Below are positions 47,562 to 55,508 of a stretch of DNA of 64,000 nt, in pieces. Each line of letters begins with the position of its first letter. Position 1 is the stretch's first letter. The notes beneath the pieces are model-generated. The model did not search any database. It was not told the origin of the DNA and was given only the letters and a program-made list of their open reading frames with translations. The DNA is from Moritella viscosa (GTDB lineage: Bacteria > Pseudomonadota > Gammaproteobacteria > Enterobacterales > Moritellaceae). The translations under genes and the position numbers were made by a program. The stretch covers positions 3,607,846 through 3,671,845 of the forward strand of contig LN554852.1 of assembly GCA_000953735.1 (NCBI GenBank). The letters run 5' to 3'.

Positions 47562-49688
47562 ATGAAAACATGTCAGTACAAGACACTATTATTAATGTCT
47601 ACCTGCCTTTATAGCTTAAATGCTACATCGGCGCCTTTTGCTAGTTGCCCGACTGAAGCATTTCTATCCCAATACAAAAATGGCAGTACACATTATAAAT
47701 CAGTGGACCTGAGTACAGGTTTAATCACAACGCTACAAACCGACGATGGCCTAGGCTCTGACTCAATTAATGCGATAGCCTTCAATAACACAGATAAATA
47801 TATCTATGGTTTTGACCGCAACCAACTGGCATTAGTCAAATTTGATAGCGATTTTAAAGCAACCGTTTTGAACTTTACTAACCCACCAAACAATAACTTT
47901 TTTGTGGGTGATATAAAAGATAATAAGTTCTATTTCTATCGTCGCTACCTTGGTCTTTACTACACAAATCTAGACAGCAGTGCATCCGACTACCTCACCA
48001 TTACAAAAATAGTAGGGTCGAATAAAAGCATTAGAATTTCTGACTTTGCATTTCACCCTACCGATGGCAACATCTATGCCGTAGAAGGTAGAACAGGTCA
48101 CTTATATCGTATTGATCCAACGACAGGTGTTGCAACTAATGTAGCCAGCACTGGGTTTACATCCCCGCGCAGTGCATTTGGTGCTGCTTACTTTGACTCT
48201 GCTGGTTATCTTTATTTCCTCCGTAACAATGACGGTAATATTTACCGGACTGACATAACCGATCCGAACAATATTACTGGCGCATCCGTGTATTTTGCTA
48301 AAGCTTCAGCAAGTAACAGTAATGACGGTGCTCGTTGTTCAGAGGCAGCCGTTGTATCAACGAATACGGATTATGGTGATGCTCCAGATACGTACGGGAC
48401 AACCTTAGCGGTAAATGGTGCAAGGCATCTCATTGACTACAACAACTATATACTTGGTAGCCTTATTGATTCTGAAGATGATGCTAATCTATCACCCAAT
48501 TCTGACAATACAGATAACCTCGAAGATGAAGATGGTATTCTATTTCAAACCGCACTCGTTACAGGCCTAGATGCCCAAGTCAATGCAACGATCACAGGCG
48601 GTCAAGACAGTGCTTATTTCAATGGTTGGTTTGATTGGAATCAAGATGGTGACTTTGAGGATGCGGACGAGCATGTATTTAATAATCTGCAGTTAGATTC
48701 TAATTCACATAACATCGCTTTAACCGTACCAGCTACCGCATTAGTCGGCAATACTTGGTCGCGATTCCGGATCGGTGACCAAGCTAACATAACCAGTAGC
48801 GGTGGTTATGCTAATGGGGAAGTCGAAGATTATCCAATTACTGTTGTTGATGGTAATACCACCAGTATTTATTATCCAAGTGAAGACGATTATGTCACAC
48901 TTGCTTACGAAGATCGCTGGCCTGAACAAGGTGACTATGACTTTAACGATGTCGTTATTTTTTATCGAGTAGTGCAAACAATTAGCAATAATCAAGTTTC
49001 TCGTATCGATATACAAGGTGAACTCATCAATTATGGTGCCTCATACTTCAACGGTTTTGCTGTCCACTTAGACGGAATACTACGTAGTAATATTGATCAA
49101 GACTTACTACAAGTCCGATATAACTCTGTATCCGCACCCACCACAGGTGTTTTAGAAGCGGGTCAGACCGATGCTGTTGTTATCGTTTCAGATAACTTAA
49201 AAACAGCGTTCACCTCGACTTGTGGAGAACTCTACTTTAATACCGAGCCTGCTTGTATGGGCAACACGAGTACTTATTCATTCGAAATTAATATTCCAAT
49301 GATTAATCCCGTTGATATAGCTAGCATGCCAGCAATGCCACTGAATCCCTTTATCTTTGGCACCGAAAACCATACTAGAAATGTTTTCTTTGGTGAGCCT
49401 ATTGGACGTGAGTTAGAGATTCATTTACCGGATTTACCTATCACAGATCTAGGTAGTAGTGATTACTTCGGACTACTTGACGATAATTCAAACCCACCGA
49501 CTACCACATTCAGAACCTCAGCCAACTTGCCTTGGGCTGTTGAGATAGGCAATACAGAATGGAAAGCACCACTCGAAGAAACGGATATTTCTTCCGCTTA
49601 TCCTGAATTCAATAAATTCATCACCAGTGGTGGCGTCAATAACGAATTTTGGTTTGATAACCCAGTTTTCCATAAAATAGTCGATTAG
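47562..49688 (+). CDS. Secreted LruC-domain protein
   Basis: A 708-residue exported protein. The signal peptide ends near residue 24 (LNATSA|PFAS). Residues about 40-270 form a propeller-like region with repeated YIYGFDRNQLALVKF-type blades. A middle region has DYGDAPDTYGT and the GEVEDYPITV motif common in bacterial surface proteins. The C-terminal LruC-type domain begins PEQGDYDFNDVVIFYR. No anchor is visible. GGACTGCTT precedes the ATG weakly. A lipoprotein gene follows after 9 bp. The function is unknown; LruC proteins are found at the cell surface of marine and gut bacteria. Confidence 0.75.
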   Translation: MKTCQYKTLLLMSTCLYSLNATSAPFASCPTEAFLSQYKNGSTHYKSVDLSTGLITTLQTDDGLGSDSINAIAFNNTDKYIYGFDRNQLALVKFDSDFKATVLNFTNPPNNNFFVGDIKDNKFYFYRRYLGLYYTNLDSSASDYLTITKIVGSNKSIRISDFAFHPTDGNIYAVEGRTGHLYRIDPTTGVATNVASTGFTSPRSAFGAAYFDSAGYLYFLRNNDGNIYRTDITDPNNITGASVYFAKASASNSNDGARCSEAAVVSTNTDYGDAPDTYGTTLAVNGARHLIDYNNYILGSLIDSEDDANLSPNSDNTDNLEDEDGILFQTALVTGLDAQVNATITGGQDSAYFNGWFDWNQDGDFEDADEHVFNNLQLDSNSHNIALTVPATALVGNTWSRFRIGDQANITSSGGYANGEVEDYPITVVDGNTTSIYYPSEDDYVTLAYEDRWPEQGDYDFNDVVIFYRVVQTISNNQVSRIDIQGELINYGASYFNGFAVHLDGILRSNIDQDLLQVRYNSVSAPTTGVLEAGQTDAVVIVSDNLKTAFTSTCGELYFNTEPACMGNTSTYSFEINIPMINPVDIASMPAMPLNPFIFGTENHTRNVFFGEPIGRELEIHLPDLPITDLGSSDYFGLLDDNSNPPTTTFRTSANLPWAVEIGNTEWKAPLEETDISSAYPEFNKFITSGGVNNEFWFDNPVFHKIVD

Positions 49689-49697
49689 GAGCAGATC

Positions 49698-50216
49698 ATG
49701 AAATTTATTCAAACACTGATTATTTGTAATATTGCCTTTATTTCTGCTTGTAGTGATAGTGAAAGCGACAGTCCGACGGGAAATGTAAGTACCCCCACAG
49801 CGAATGTTGTCACACCTGCAATCGATGGTCCTGAACAAGAGTTACTCTCTGACGATGATGGATTTATTTCCACAGAGAGTGATGACCTCAGATTACAGGA
49901 TATAGAAGCACCGATAACACAAAAATTCACAGCAACTAAACAGCAAGAATTAATCATCACATCACAAGGAACCGACTCATGTCATATCAACGTATACACT
50001 CGATATGATAAAACGTCGGGATATAATTTCACCCCTTCAGGAGGAAGTCGCGTTGTACAAGTATATTCAGCAAATTGTGAATATTCGGGTACTATCTATC
50101 TATTAAATCAACAACATAAATTATTAATTGAGGTGGTCAATTTAAATCAAGGAGACACAACGAGTTATTATGAGGAAACAATAAAAAATACCGCCATTGA
50201 AGTTGCAATACAATAG
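49698..50216 (+). CDS. Hypothetical lipoprotein, partner of the LruC protein
   Basis: A 172-residue lipoprotein with signal FISAC, lipid-acceptor Cys18, then a Ser/Asp/Thr-rich linker (about 19-60). A small beta-rich domain (about 70-165) contains two cysteines (SCHINVYTRYD and SANCEYSGTIYLL) that could form a disulfide. I do not recognise the family. It begins 9 bp after the LruC stop with AGGAGCAG as ribosome-binding site, so the two are cotranscribed and may assemble at the outer membrane (inferred). A terminator follows. Confidence 0.7.
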   Translation: MKFIQTLIICNIAFISACSDSESDSPTGNVSTPTANVVTPAIDGPEQELLSDDDGFISTESDDLRLQDIEAPITQKFTATKQQELIITSQGTDSCHINVYTRYDKTSGYNFTPSGGSRVVQVYSANCEYSGTIYLLNQQHKLLIEVVNLNQGDTTSYYEETIKNTAIEVAIQ

Positions 50217-50261
50217 TGGTGCGAACAGCACGTTAATTTAATTCCAAAAGTAATACTCCAA

Positions 50262-50298
50262 AAAAACCACCACACAATATTAATTGGTGGTGGTTTTT
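50262..50298 (+). terminator. Rho-independent terminator after the lipoprotein gene
   Basis: AAAAACCACCAC-N12-GGTGGTGGTTTTT, ending in a T run. Confidence 0.85.
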
Positions 50299-50432
50299 AT
50301 TTTATCGCCAACATTCATTTCAGTTTATTTCACGATAAACAACCTCCTCTGTCGCGACCTGCTATTTAATTTTCCATAATCAGTCACAAGCACATATAAT
50401 GATATTGATTCACTCATTCAAAGGTCACTTAA

Positions 50433-51854
50433 ATGCGTTTAACCATTTTTCATAAATTGTTCATCTCTTTAATGCTAATTAGCTCAATTATGATGATTGG
50501 CATGGCATTATTGATTAACAATAGCTTTCAAAATGGTTTTCAACGTTATCTGAATCAAAGTGAAGTCGAACGCATTGAAAATATGGCTGAAAATATCAGT
50601 GATTATTATTCATCAGACCAAGGCTGGTACAAACTACAGCAGCAACCTGAATTATGGCGAAGACTATTAAGAAACATTGGTGAGCATCCCAGAAAACCAA
50701 AAAAAGTCACTGAAATGACATCAAGGAAAACCAGATCAAATTACAACCAACTCACACCTCGCCTTAACTTGCTAGATATAAATGGCAACACTATTATCGG
50801 CGCTCCTAAAAATTTTCATCGTTTACATGCAAATATACAAATTACTAAAGTTGCGATCACCAAAAATGAACAAACCATTGGTTGGCTATCTATTTTACAA
50901 AGAGAGAACATCAAGGGCCATTTAGCCGAACGTTTCTTAAGGCAACAACTCGACAACTTTTATTGGATTGCCGCTTGGGCCGCTTTATTTTCTTTTATCG
51001 TTGCTGCATTATTAGTTCGTCATTTTTTAAAACCGTTAAAAAAATTACACTCAGCAGCTAAATCACTGTCTAATGGTAATTTTGATTATCAAATTGACGT
51101 GCGCGGTAAAGATGAACTCGCCGAACTATCACTCGCATTTAATTTATTAACCACAACCTTAAAAACTCAGAAATTATCACGAGAGCAGTGGCTCGCCGAT
51201 ATTTCTCATGAACTGCGTACACCGATTGCCGTCTTGCTCAGTGAGATAGAAGCGATTGAAGATGGTATTCGTAAACCGGAACCTAAATATATTAAGTCAT
51301 TACATAATCAAGTCATAACTCTAACCCGCTTAGTTGATGATTTATATTCATTATCTCAATCAGATAATGGCGTCCTTATCGATACATCACACAATGTCGA
51401 TATCACCAATATAATTAACAATATCGCCAACCAAAACGAAGTACGTTTAGCAGACAAGCATATTGCAATACAACGTTTATACGATCACCGTCAGCCAATG
51501 TTATTAAATGCCGATGCCAAATCATTGGCTCAGCTTATCGGTAACCTGTTCGAAAACAGCTACCGCTACACAGATCAAAATGGGCAGATAAAAATCAACT
51601 TACAACAAACCAACGACAGCATATTACTAACTATTGAAGATAGTGCACCAGCAGTACCTGACGCAGCATTACCAAAGCTATTTGAACGCTTGTACCGCGT
51701 TGATAAATCCCGTAGTCGTGCCAATGGCGGTTCCGGTTTAGGTTTATCCATTTGTGAAAACATAATCAAAAGGCATAACGGTCATATCAGTGCACAGCAT
51801 TCCAAACTTGGTGGCTTAAAAATAGCGATATCACTTCCGATTAAGGACAATTAA
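50433..51854 (+). CDS. baeS: Sensor histidine kinase, BaeS-like
   Basis: A 473-residue inner-membrane kinase. Membrane segments at about 12-30 and 175-195 enclose a periplasmic sensor, followed by HAMP (about 195-245). The HisKA motif DISHELRTPIAVL carries the phospho-acceptor His near residue 258. The ATPase domain has an N box (NLFENSYRYTDQNG), LFERLYRVDKSRSR and GGSGLGLSICENI. The HELRTPIAVLLSEIEAIEDG block follows E. coli BaeS, an envelope-stress sensor. The response regulator gene starts 3 bp after its stop. Identity as BaeS proper is by similarity. Confidence 0.85.
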   Translation: MRLTIFHKLFISLMLISSIMMIGMALLINNSFQNGFQRYLNQSEVERIENMAENISDYYSSDQGWYKLQQQPELWRRLLRNIGEHPRKPKKVTEMTSRKTRSNYNQLTPRLNLLDINGNTIIGAPKNFHRLHANIQITKVAITKNEQTIGWLSILQRENIKGHLAERFLRQQLDNFYWIAAWAALFSFIVAALLVRHFLKPLKKLHSAAKSLSNGNFDYQIDVRGKDELAELSLAFNLLTTTLKTQKLSREQWLADISHELRTPIAVLLSEIEAIEDGIRKPEPKYIKSLHNQVITLTRLVDDLYSLSQSDNGVLIDTSHNVDITNIINNIANQNEVRLADKHIAIQRLYDHRQPMLLNADAKSLAQLIGNLFENSYRYTDQNGQIKINLQQTNDSILLTIEDSAPAVPDAALPKLFERLYRVDKSRSRANGGSGLGLSICENIIKRHNGHISAQHSKLGGLKIAISLPIKDN

Positions 51855-51857
51855 CCC

Positions 51858-52535
51858 ATGACAAATTTAGCAAAAAAAATACTTATGGTTGAAGATGAAC
51901 CTTCCCTTGCTATCGTATTATGTGAATACCTCGCCCAGGCAGGATTTCAAACCCATATCATTGATAACGGCCTCGAGGTTATTGACTGGGTGAAACAAGA
52001 AAGTCCTGACCTACTGATCCTTGATTTAATGCTACCTAATCGTGACGGTTTAGATATTTATCGTGAATTACGTACTTTTAGCCAAGTCCCTGTCGTCATG
52101 GCGACTGCTCGTGTGGATGAAATAGATAGATTATTAGGACTTGAACTCGGTGCTGACGACTACATTTGTAAACCATATAGCCCACGTGAAGTCGTGGCGC
52201 GGATCAAAAATGTATTACGTCGCACTGTAGAGGCTGCTGCACCTCAACAAAATGGCTTGGTTATTAATGATAAACAAATGAAAGTCGCATTTAATGAGCA
52301 AGAGTTAACATTAACGCCCGCGGAATTCCGCTTACTGAGTTTCTTTAATCAGCACCCAGGACAAGTATTTAACCGTGACCAAATCATGCAAAAAATTTAT
52401 GCTGATAATCGCTTAGTCACCGATCGTACCATTGACAGCCACATTAAAAATTTACGTAAAAAGCTACAAGATGCTAACCCAGACGGTGAATACATCAAAT
52501 CTATTTATGGGGTTGGTTATAAGTTTACCTTGTGA
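51858..52535 (+). CDS. baeR: OmpR-type response regulator, BaeR-like
   Basis: A 225-residue regulator. The receiver domain has VEDEPSLAIVL, phospho-acceptor Asp in LLILDLMLPNRDG (about residue 54), and YICKPYSPREVVARIKNVLR, nearly as in E. coli BaeR. The winged-helix output (about 130-225) contains LTLTPAEFRLLSFF, TDRTIDSHIKNLRKKL and YGVGYKF. It is coupled to the kinase gene and 145 bp upstream of an exported EF-hand protein, a likely target gene (inferred from position). Confidence 0.88.
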   Translation: MTNLAKKILMVEDEPSLAIVLCEYLAQAGFQTHIIDNGLEVIDWVKQESPDLLILDLMLPNRDGLDIYRELRTFSQVPVVMATARVDEIDRLLGLELGADDYICKPYSPREVVARIKNVLRRTVEAAAPQQNGLVINDKQMKVAFNEQELTLTPAEFRLLSFFNQHPGQVFNRDQIMQKIYADNRLVTDRTIDSHIKNLRKKLQDANPDGEYIKSIYGVGYKFTL

Positions 52536-52680
52536 TTATCAATACTTTTTTAAATTACGATTAATCTCCATATTTTCTCCATAATTCCTGCGCATTTGTT
52601 GCTTATAGTTACCCCATCAACAGATTAACTCACACAGAGTTAACCTGTTTAAGACCAACAACAAGCAACAAAGTGAGATT

Positions 52681-53262
52681 ATGATGAAAAAGACATTCTT
52701 TATTACCGCTGCTTTATTAACAGCGATGACAACCACAACGTTTACTTATGCAAATTCAAATAGCGATAACAATCAGCGTCATCACATGTCTTTTGAAAAA
52801 ATGGACATCAATCAAGATGGTAAGATTACAAAAAATGAAGCGACAGGGCGAGTAGCTGACACCTTTGATAAATTAGATACTGACAACGATGGTTTCGTTA
52901 GCAAAGCAGATTTACCAAACAAAGGCAGGCATCACCGAGGTAAAATATTCAAAGAAATGGACACCAACAACGATGGTAAAATTTCCCGTGAAGAAGCAAC
53001 CGGCCGTCTAGCCGAAGACTTTGATAAATTAGATAAAAATAGCGACGGCTTCATTACCAAAGATGAACTACCAAAACGTGGTAAACACCATAAAGGCATG
53101 ATGTTCAAGAAAATAGACACCAACAATGACGGTAAAATTTCAAAAGAGGAAATGAATCAATACTTTGATAAATTAGACACTAACGGCGATGGCTTCATTT
53201 ATAAAGATGAATTAATGAAACAACGACCCTGTCCCGAAATCTGTGTAATTGCCTATCATTAA
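52681..53262 (+). CDS. Exported EF-hand calcium-binding protein, 3' end altered by IS256 insertion
   Basis: 193 codons. The signal peptide ends TTFTYA|NSNSD (about residue 24). Six 12-residue EF loops are at about 42, 66, 94, 118, 146 and 166 (for example DINQDGKITKNE, DTNNDGKISREE, DTNGDGFIYKDE), in three pairs separated by His/Lys-rich linkers. After Gln181 the frame enters the IS256 left end and ends RPCPEICVIAYH. Removing the IS and one 8-bp duplicate restores ...ELMKQHKKR and stop, so only the last four residues changed. It lies downstream of the BaeSR-like pair and may be regulated by it. Probably periplasmic; possible role in calcium buffering or sensing. Confidence 0.85.
   Translation: MMKKTFFITAALLTAMTTTTFTYANSNSDNNQRHHMSFEKMDINQDGKITKNEATGRVADTFDKLDTDNDGFVSKADLPNKGRHHRGKIFKEMDTNNDGKISREEATGRLAEDFDKLDKNSDGFITKDELPKRGKHHKGMMFKKIDTNNDGKISKEEMNQYFDKLDTNGDGFIYKDELMKQRPCPEICVIAYH
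53217..53224. repeat. IS256 target-site duplication, left
   Basis: GAAACAAC immediately before the element, identical to 54530-54537. Confidence 0.92.
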
Positions 53263-54529
53263 CTTAATCATATTAAGGATAGGTAATTATGACAAAGCAA
53301 GAACTTGAAGCTTTTGCAAAGGAAGCCGCGAAAGGCTTGAAATCTCAACAAGACCTTCTCGATTTTAGTCAAATGCTAACTAAAATAACCGTTGAAGCTG
53401 CGCTCAATGCGGAGCTAGATGACCATCTGGGTTATGAAAAAAACCAGAAAGATACCTCACGAAATTATCGAAATGGACATTCTTCCAAAACACTAAAAAC
53501 TGAAGATGGCCAATTTGAACTTGATACACCCAGAGATCGCGAGGGTAGCTTTGAACCGAAGCTGGTCAAGAAAAACCAAACTCGTTTTACGTCGATGGAT
53601 GATAAGATCCTGAGTCTCTATGCTCGAGGAATGACAACACGTGATATCGTTGATTCATTTAAAGAAATGTACAATGCGGATATATCTCCAACCCTCATAT
53701 CAAAAGTAACCAATGCCGTCATTGAAGAAGTAAACGAGTGGCAAAATAGGCCGCTAGATAGCATCTATCCTATCGTTTATTTAGATTGCATAGTCGTTAA
53801 AATACGCCAAGACAATCGCGTAATTAACAAAGCCGTATTTCTTGCTTTAGCCATAAACCTTGACGGTGAAAAAGAGCTGTTAGGCTTGTGGTTCGCTGAG
53901 AATGAAGGTGCTAAATTTTGGCTGAATGTATTAACAGAGTTACAGAATAGAGGTGTCGAAGACATCCTAATCGCGTGTGTAGATGGCCTGAAAGGCTTTC
54001 CAGATGCAATTAATACAGTTTACCCTGAAACTCATATCCAGCTTTGTATCGTTCATATGATTAGAAATTCACTACGATTTGTATCCTGGAAAGACTACAA
54101 GGCGGTAACGGCAGACCTAAAACGAATTTACCAAGCAGATACTGAAGATATAGCGTTAATGGAACGAGATGCGTTTTCAGAACGCTGGGATGATAAATAT
54201 CCACAAATATCAAAGTCATGGATTAGCAATTGGGAGAACTTAAATACGTTTTTCAGATATCCTAAGGATATCAGAAAAGCGATTTACACAACGAACGCCA
54301 TTGAATCACTTAACAGCGTTATACGTAAAGCAATCAAGAATAGGAAGGTATTTCCAAGCGATGATTCAGCTAAAAAAGTAGTGTATTTAGCGATCCGTTC
54401 AGCTTCAAAAAAGTGGTCGATGCCGATCCATAACTGGAAAGCAGCCATGAATCGTTTTATCATTGAATTTGAAGAACGATTAAAAGATCATATCTAAAAT
54501 GGTAATTACACAGAATCATTTACAGGGTC
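53225..54529 (+). mobile_element. Intact IS256-family insertion sequence, 1305 bp
   Basis: Terminal inverted repeats: left GACCCTGT-N8-CTGTGTAATT, right (reverse complement) GACCCTGT-N8-CTGTGTAATT. A perfect 8-bp duplication GAAACAAC flanks it. It carries a full-length transposase. It is inserted in the last codons of the EF-hand gene. Confidence 0.95.
53289..54497 (+). CDS. IS256-family transposase
   Basis: A 402-residue DDE transposase (mutator superfamily). It starts MTKQELEAFAKEAAKGL. The catalytic triad is Asp in VYLDCIVVKI, Asp in IACVDGLKGF and Glu in TTNAIESLNSVIRK. The C-terminal helical part is complete, so this copy is probably active. The ATG at 53289 is preceded by AAGGATAGG. 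The truncated relative at 32622 shares the first 275 codons with very few differences. Confidence 0.95.
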   Translation: MTKQELEAFAKEAAKGLKSQQDLLDFSQMLTKITVEAALNAELDDHLGYEKNQKDTSRNYRNGHSSKTLKTEDGQFELDTPRDREGSFEPKLVKKNQTRFTSMDDKILSLYARGMTTRDIVDSFKEMYNADISPTLISKVTNAVIEEVNEWQNRPLDSIYPIVYLDCIVVKIRQDNRVINKAVFLALAINLDGEKELLGLWFAENEGAKFWLNVLTELQNRGVEDILIACVDGLKGFPDAINTVYPETHIQLCIVHMIRNSLRFVSWKDYKAVTADLKRIYQADTEDIALMERDAFSERWDDKYPQISKSWISNWENLNTFFRYPKDIRKAIYTTNAIESLNSVIRKAIKNRKVFPSDDSAKKVVYLAIRSASKKWSMPIHNWKAAMNRFIIEFEERLKDHI

Positions 54530-54537
54530 GAAACAAC
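54530..54537. repeat. IS256 target-site duplication, right
   Basis: GAAACAAC immediately after the element. Confidence 0.92.
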
Positions 54538-54594
54538 ATAAAAAACGTTAATATAAAGGGGGACTTTGCTCCCCTATCCTCTAAAATACTATTT

Positions 54595-55242
54595 CTATTT
54601 AGCTGACCATTTTTCTTCATGAATGGCAGCCTCTATATCGCGACGTGGTAACCAACCTAACTTTTCTAGTTCCGGTTTATCATTGAAGTGAGAAACATAC
54701 CCAACACACAAATAAGCAACAATATTAATCTCTTCGGGAATGCCTAGTGCATCTTTCAACACCGAATCATGGATAATACTGACCCAACCAACACCCAAGT
54801 TTTCTGCTCGTGCCGCTAACCACAAATTTTGAACTGCACATACCGTACTATATAAATCCATTTCATGATTAATGGTTCGGCCAATAACAGTAGGACCATT
54901 ACGACTACGATCACAGGTAACACAAATACCCAATGGTGCGTCTAAAATACCTTCTAACTTCAACTTTCGATATTGCTCTGCTTTTTCATCGGTAAACATA
55001 GCGGCTGATTCAGCATGAGCTGATTCAAAGCCCGCTTTTATTTTTTCCTTCGTAGCACTGTTTTTAACCAAAATAAAATCCCAAGGTTGCATAAAACCAA
55101 CACTCGGAGCATGGTGAGCGGCAGTTAATACCCGTTTCAATACATCATCAGGAATGAGCTCGGGTTTAAACTGGCCGCGTACATCTCGTCGAGAAAATAT
55201 GGTTTTATAAACCGCATCTCTTTCATCTTCAGTTATTTTCAT
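54595..55242 (-). CDS. bluB: 5,6-dimethylbenzimidazole synthase BluB
   Basis: Oxygen-dependent enzyme that fragments FMN to make the lower ligand of vitamin B12. The 215 residues belong to the nitroreductase fold, but the block FSRRDVRGQFKPELIPDDVL and HHAPSVGFMQPWDFILVK is the BluB type, as are NLWLAARAENLGVGWVSI and CVGYVSHF. It is isolated from other cobalamin genes, suggesting cobamide salvage or remodelling rather than full synthesis here. No B12 riboswitch is seen upstream. It is convergent with the IS256-disrupted EF-hand gene. Confidence 0.88.
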   Translation of the reverse strand: MKITEDERDAVYKTIFSRRDVRGQFKPELIPDDVLKRVLTAAHHAPSVGFMQPWDFILVKNSATKEKIKAGFESAHAESAAMFTDEKAEQYRKLKLEGILDAPLGICVTCDRSRNGPTVIGRTINHEMDLYSTVCAVQNLWLAARAENLGVGWVSIIHDSVLKDALGIPEEINIVAYLCVGYVSHFNDKPELEKLGWLPRRDIEAAIHEEKWSAK

Positions 55243-55402
55243 TCAGTCACGATCACGATAGTAATAAAATAGTGTATTGATTATCTAATTAAATAATAGA
55301 AGAAGTAAAGCCAGTGATACCGCCGTTTCCGAATAACTTAAACTACCAAGCCTCTAACTAGCCGTGTTTACATCATTTTTAAACGCGCATATGAAATATA
55401 AT

Positions 55403-55501
55403 GTTAACTTGATCATGTTTATTCGTGTAAAAGCTCCTTTTAACGCCCTGAATTACATAAGATGAAGCTAACTTATGAATGTGACCTAGCTAACAAACTG
55501 A
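55403..55501 (+). repeat. 99-bp element, copy B (glgX promoter/leader)
   Basis: Gap-free partner of 47151-47249. It ends 7 bases before the glgX ATG, so it spans the glgX promoter and leader. It contains AATGTGACCTAG (55478-55489), a CRP-like half-site, and AAC-N-TGATCA-N-GTT, a short inverted repeat. Confidence 0.85.
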
Positions 55502-55508
55502 GTGATTT

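Noticed and set aside
55243-55402. Possible B12 riboswitch upstream of bluB
   Set aside because: A GCCAGTG-like string is on the wrong strand, and no B12-box pattern is present.
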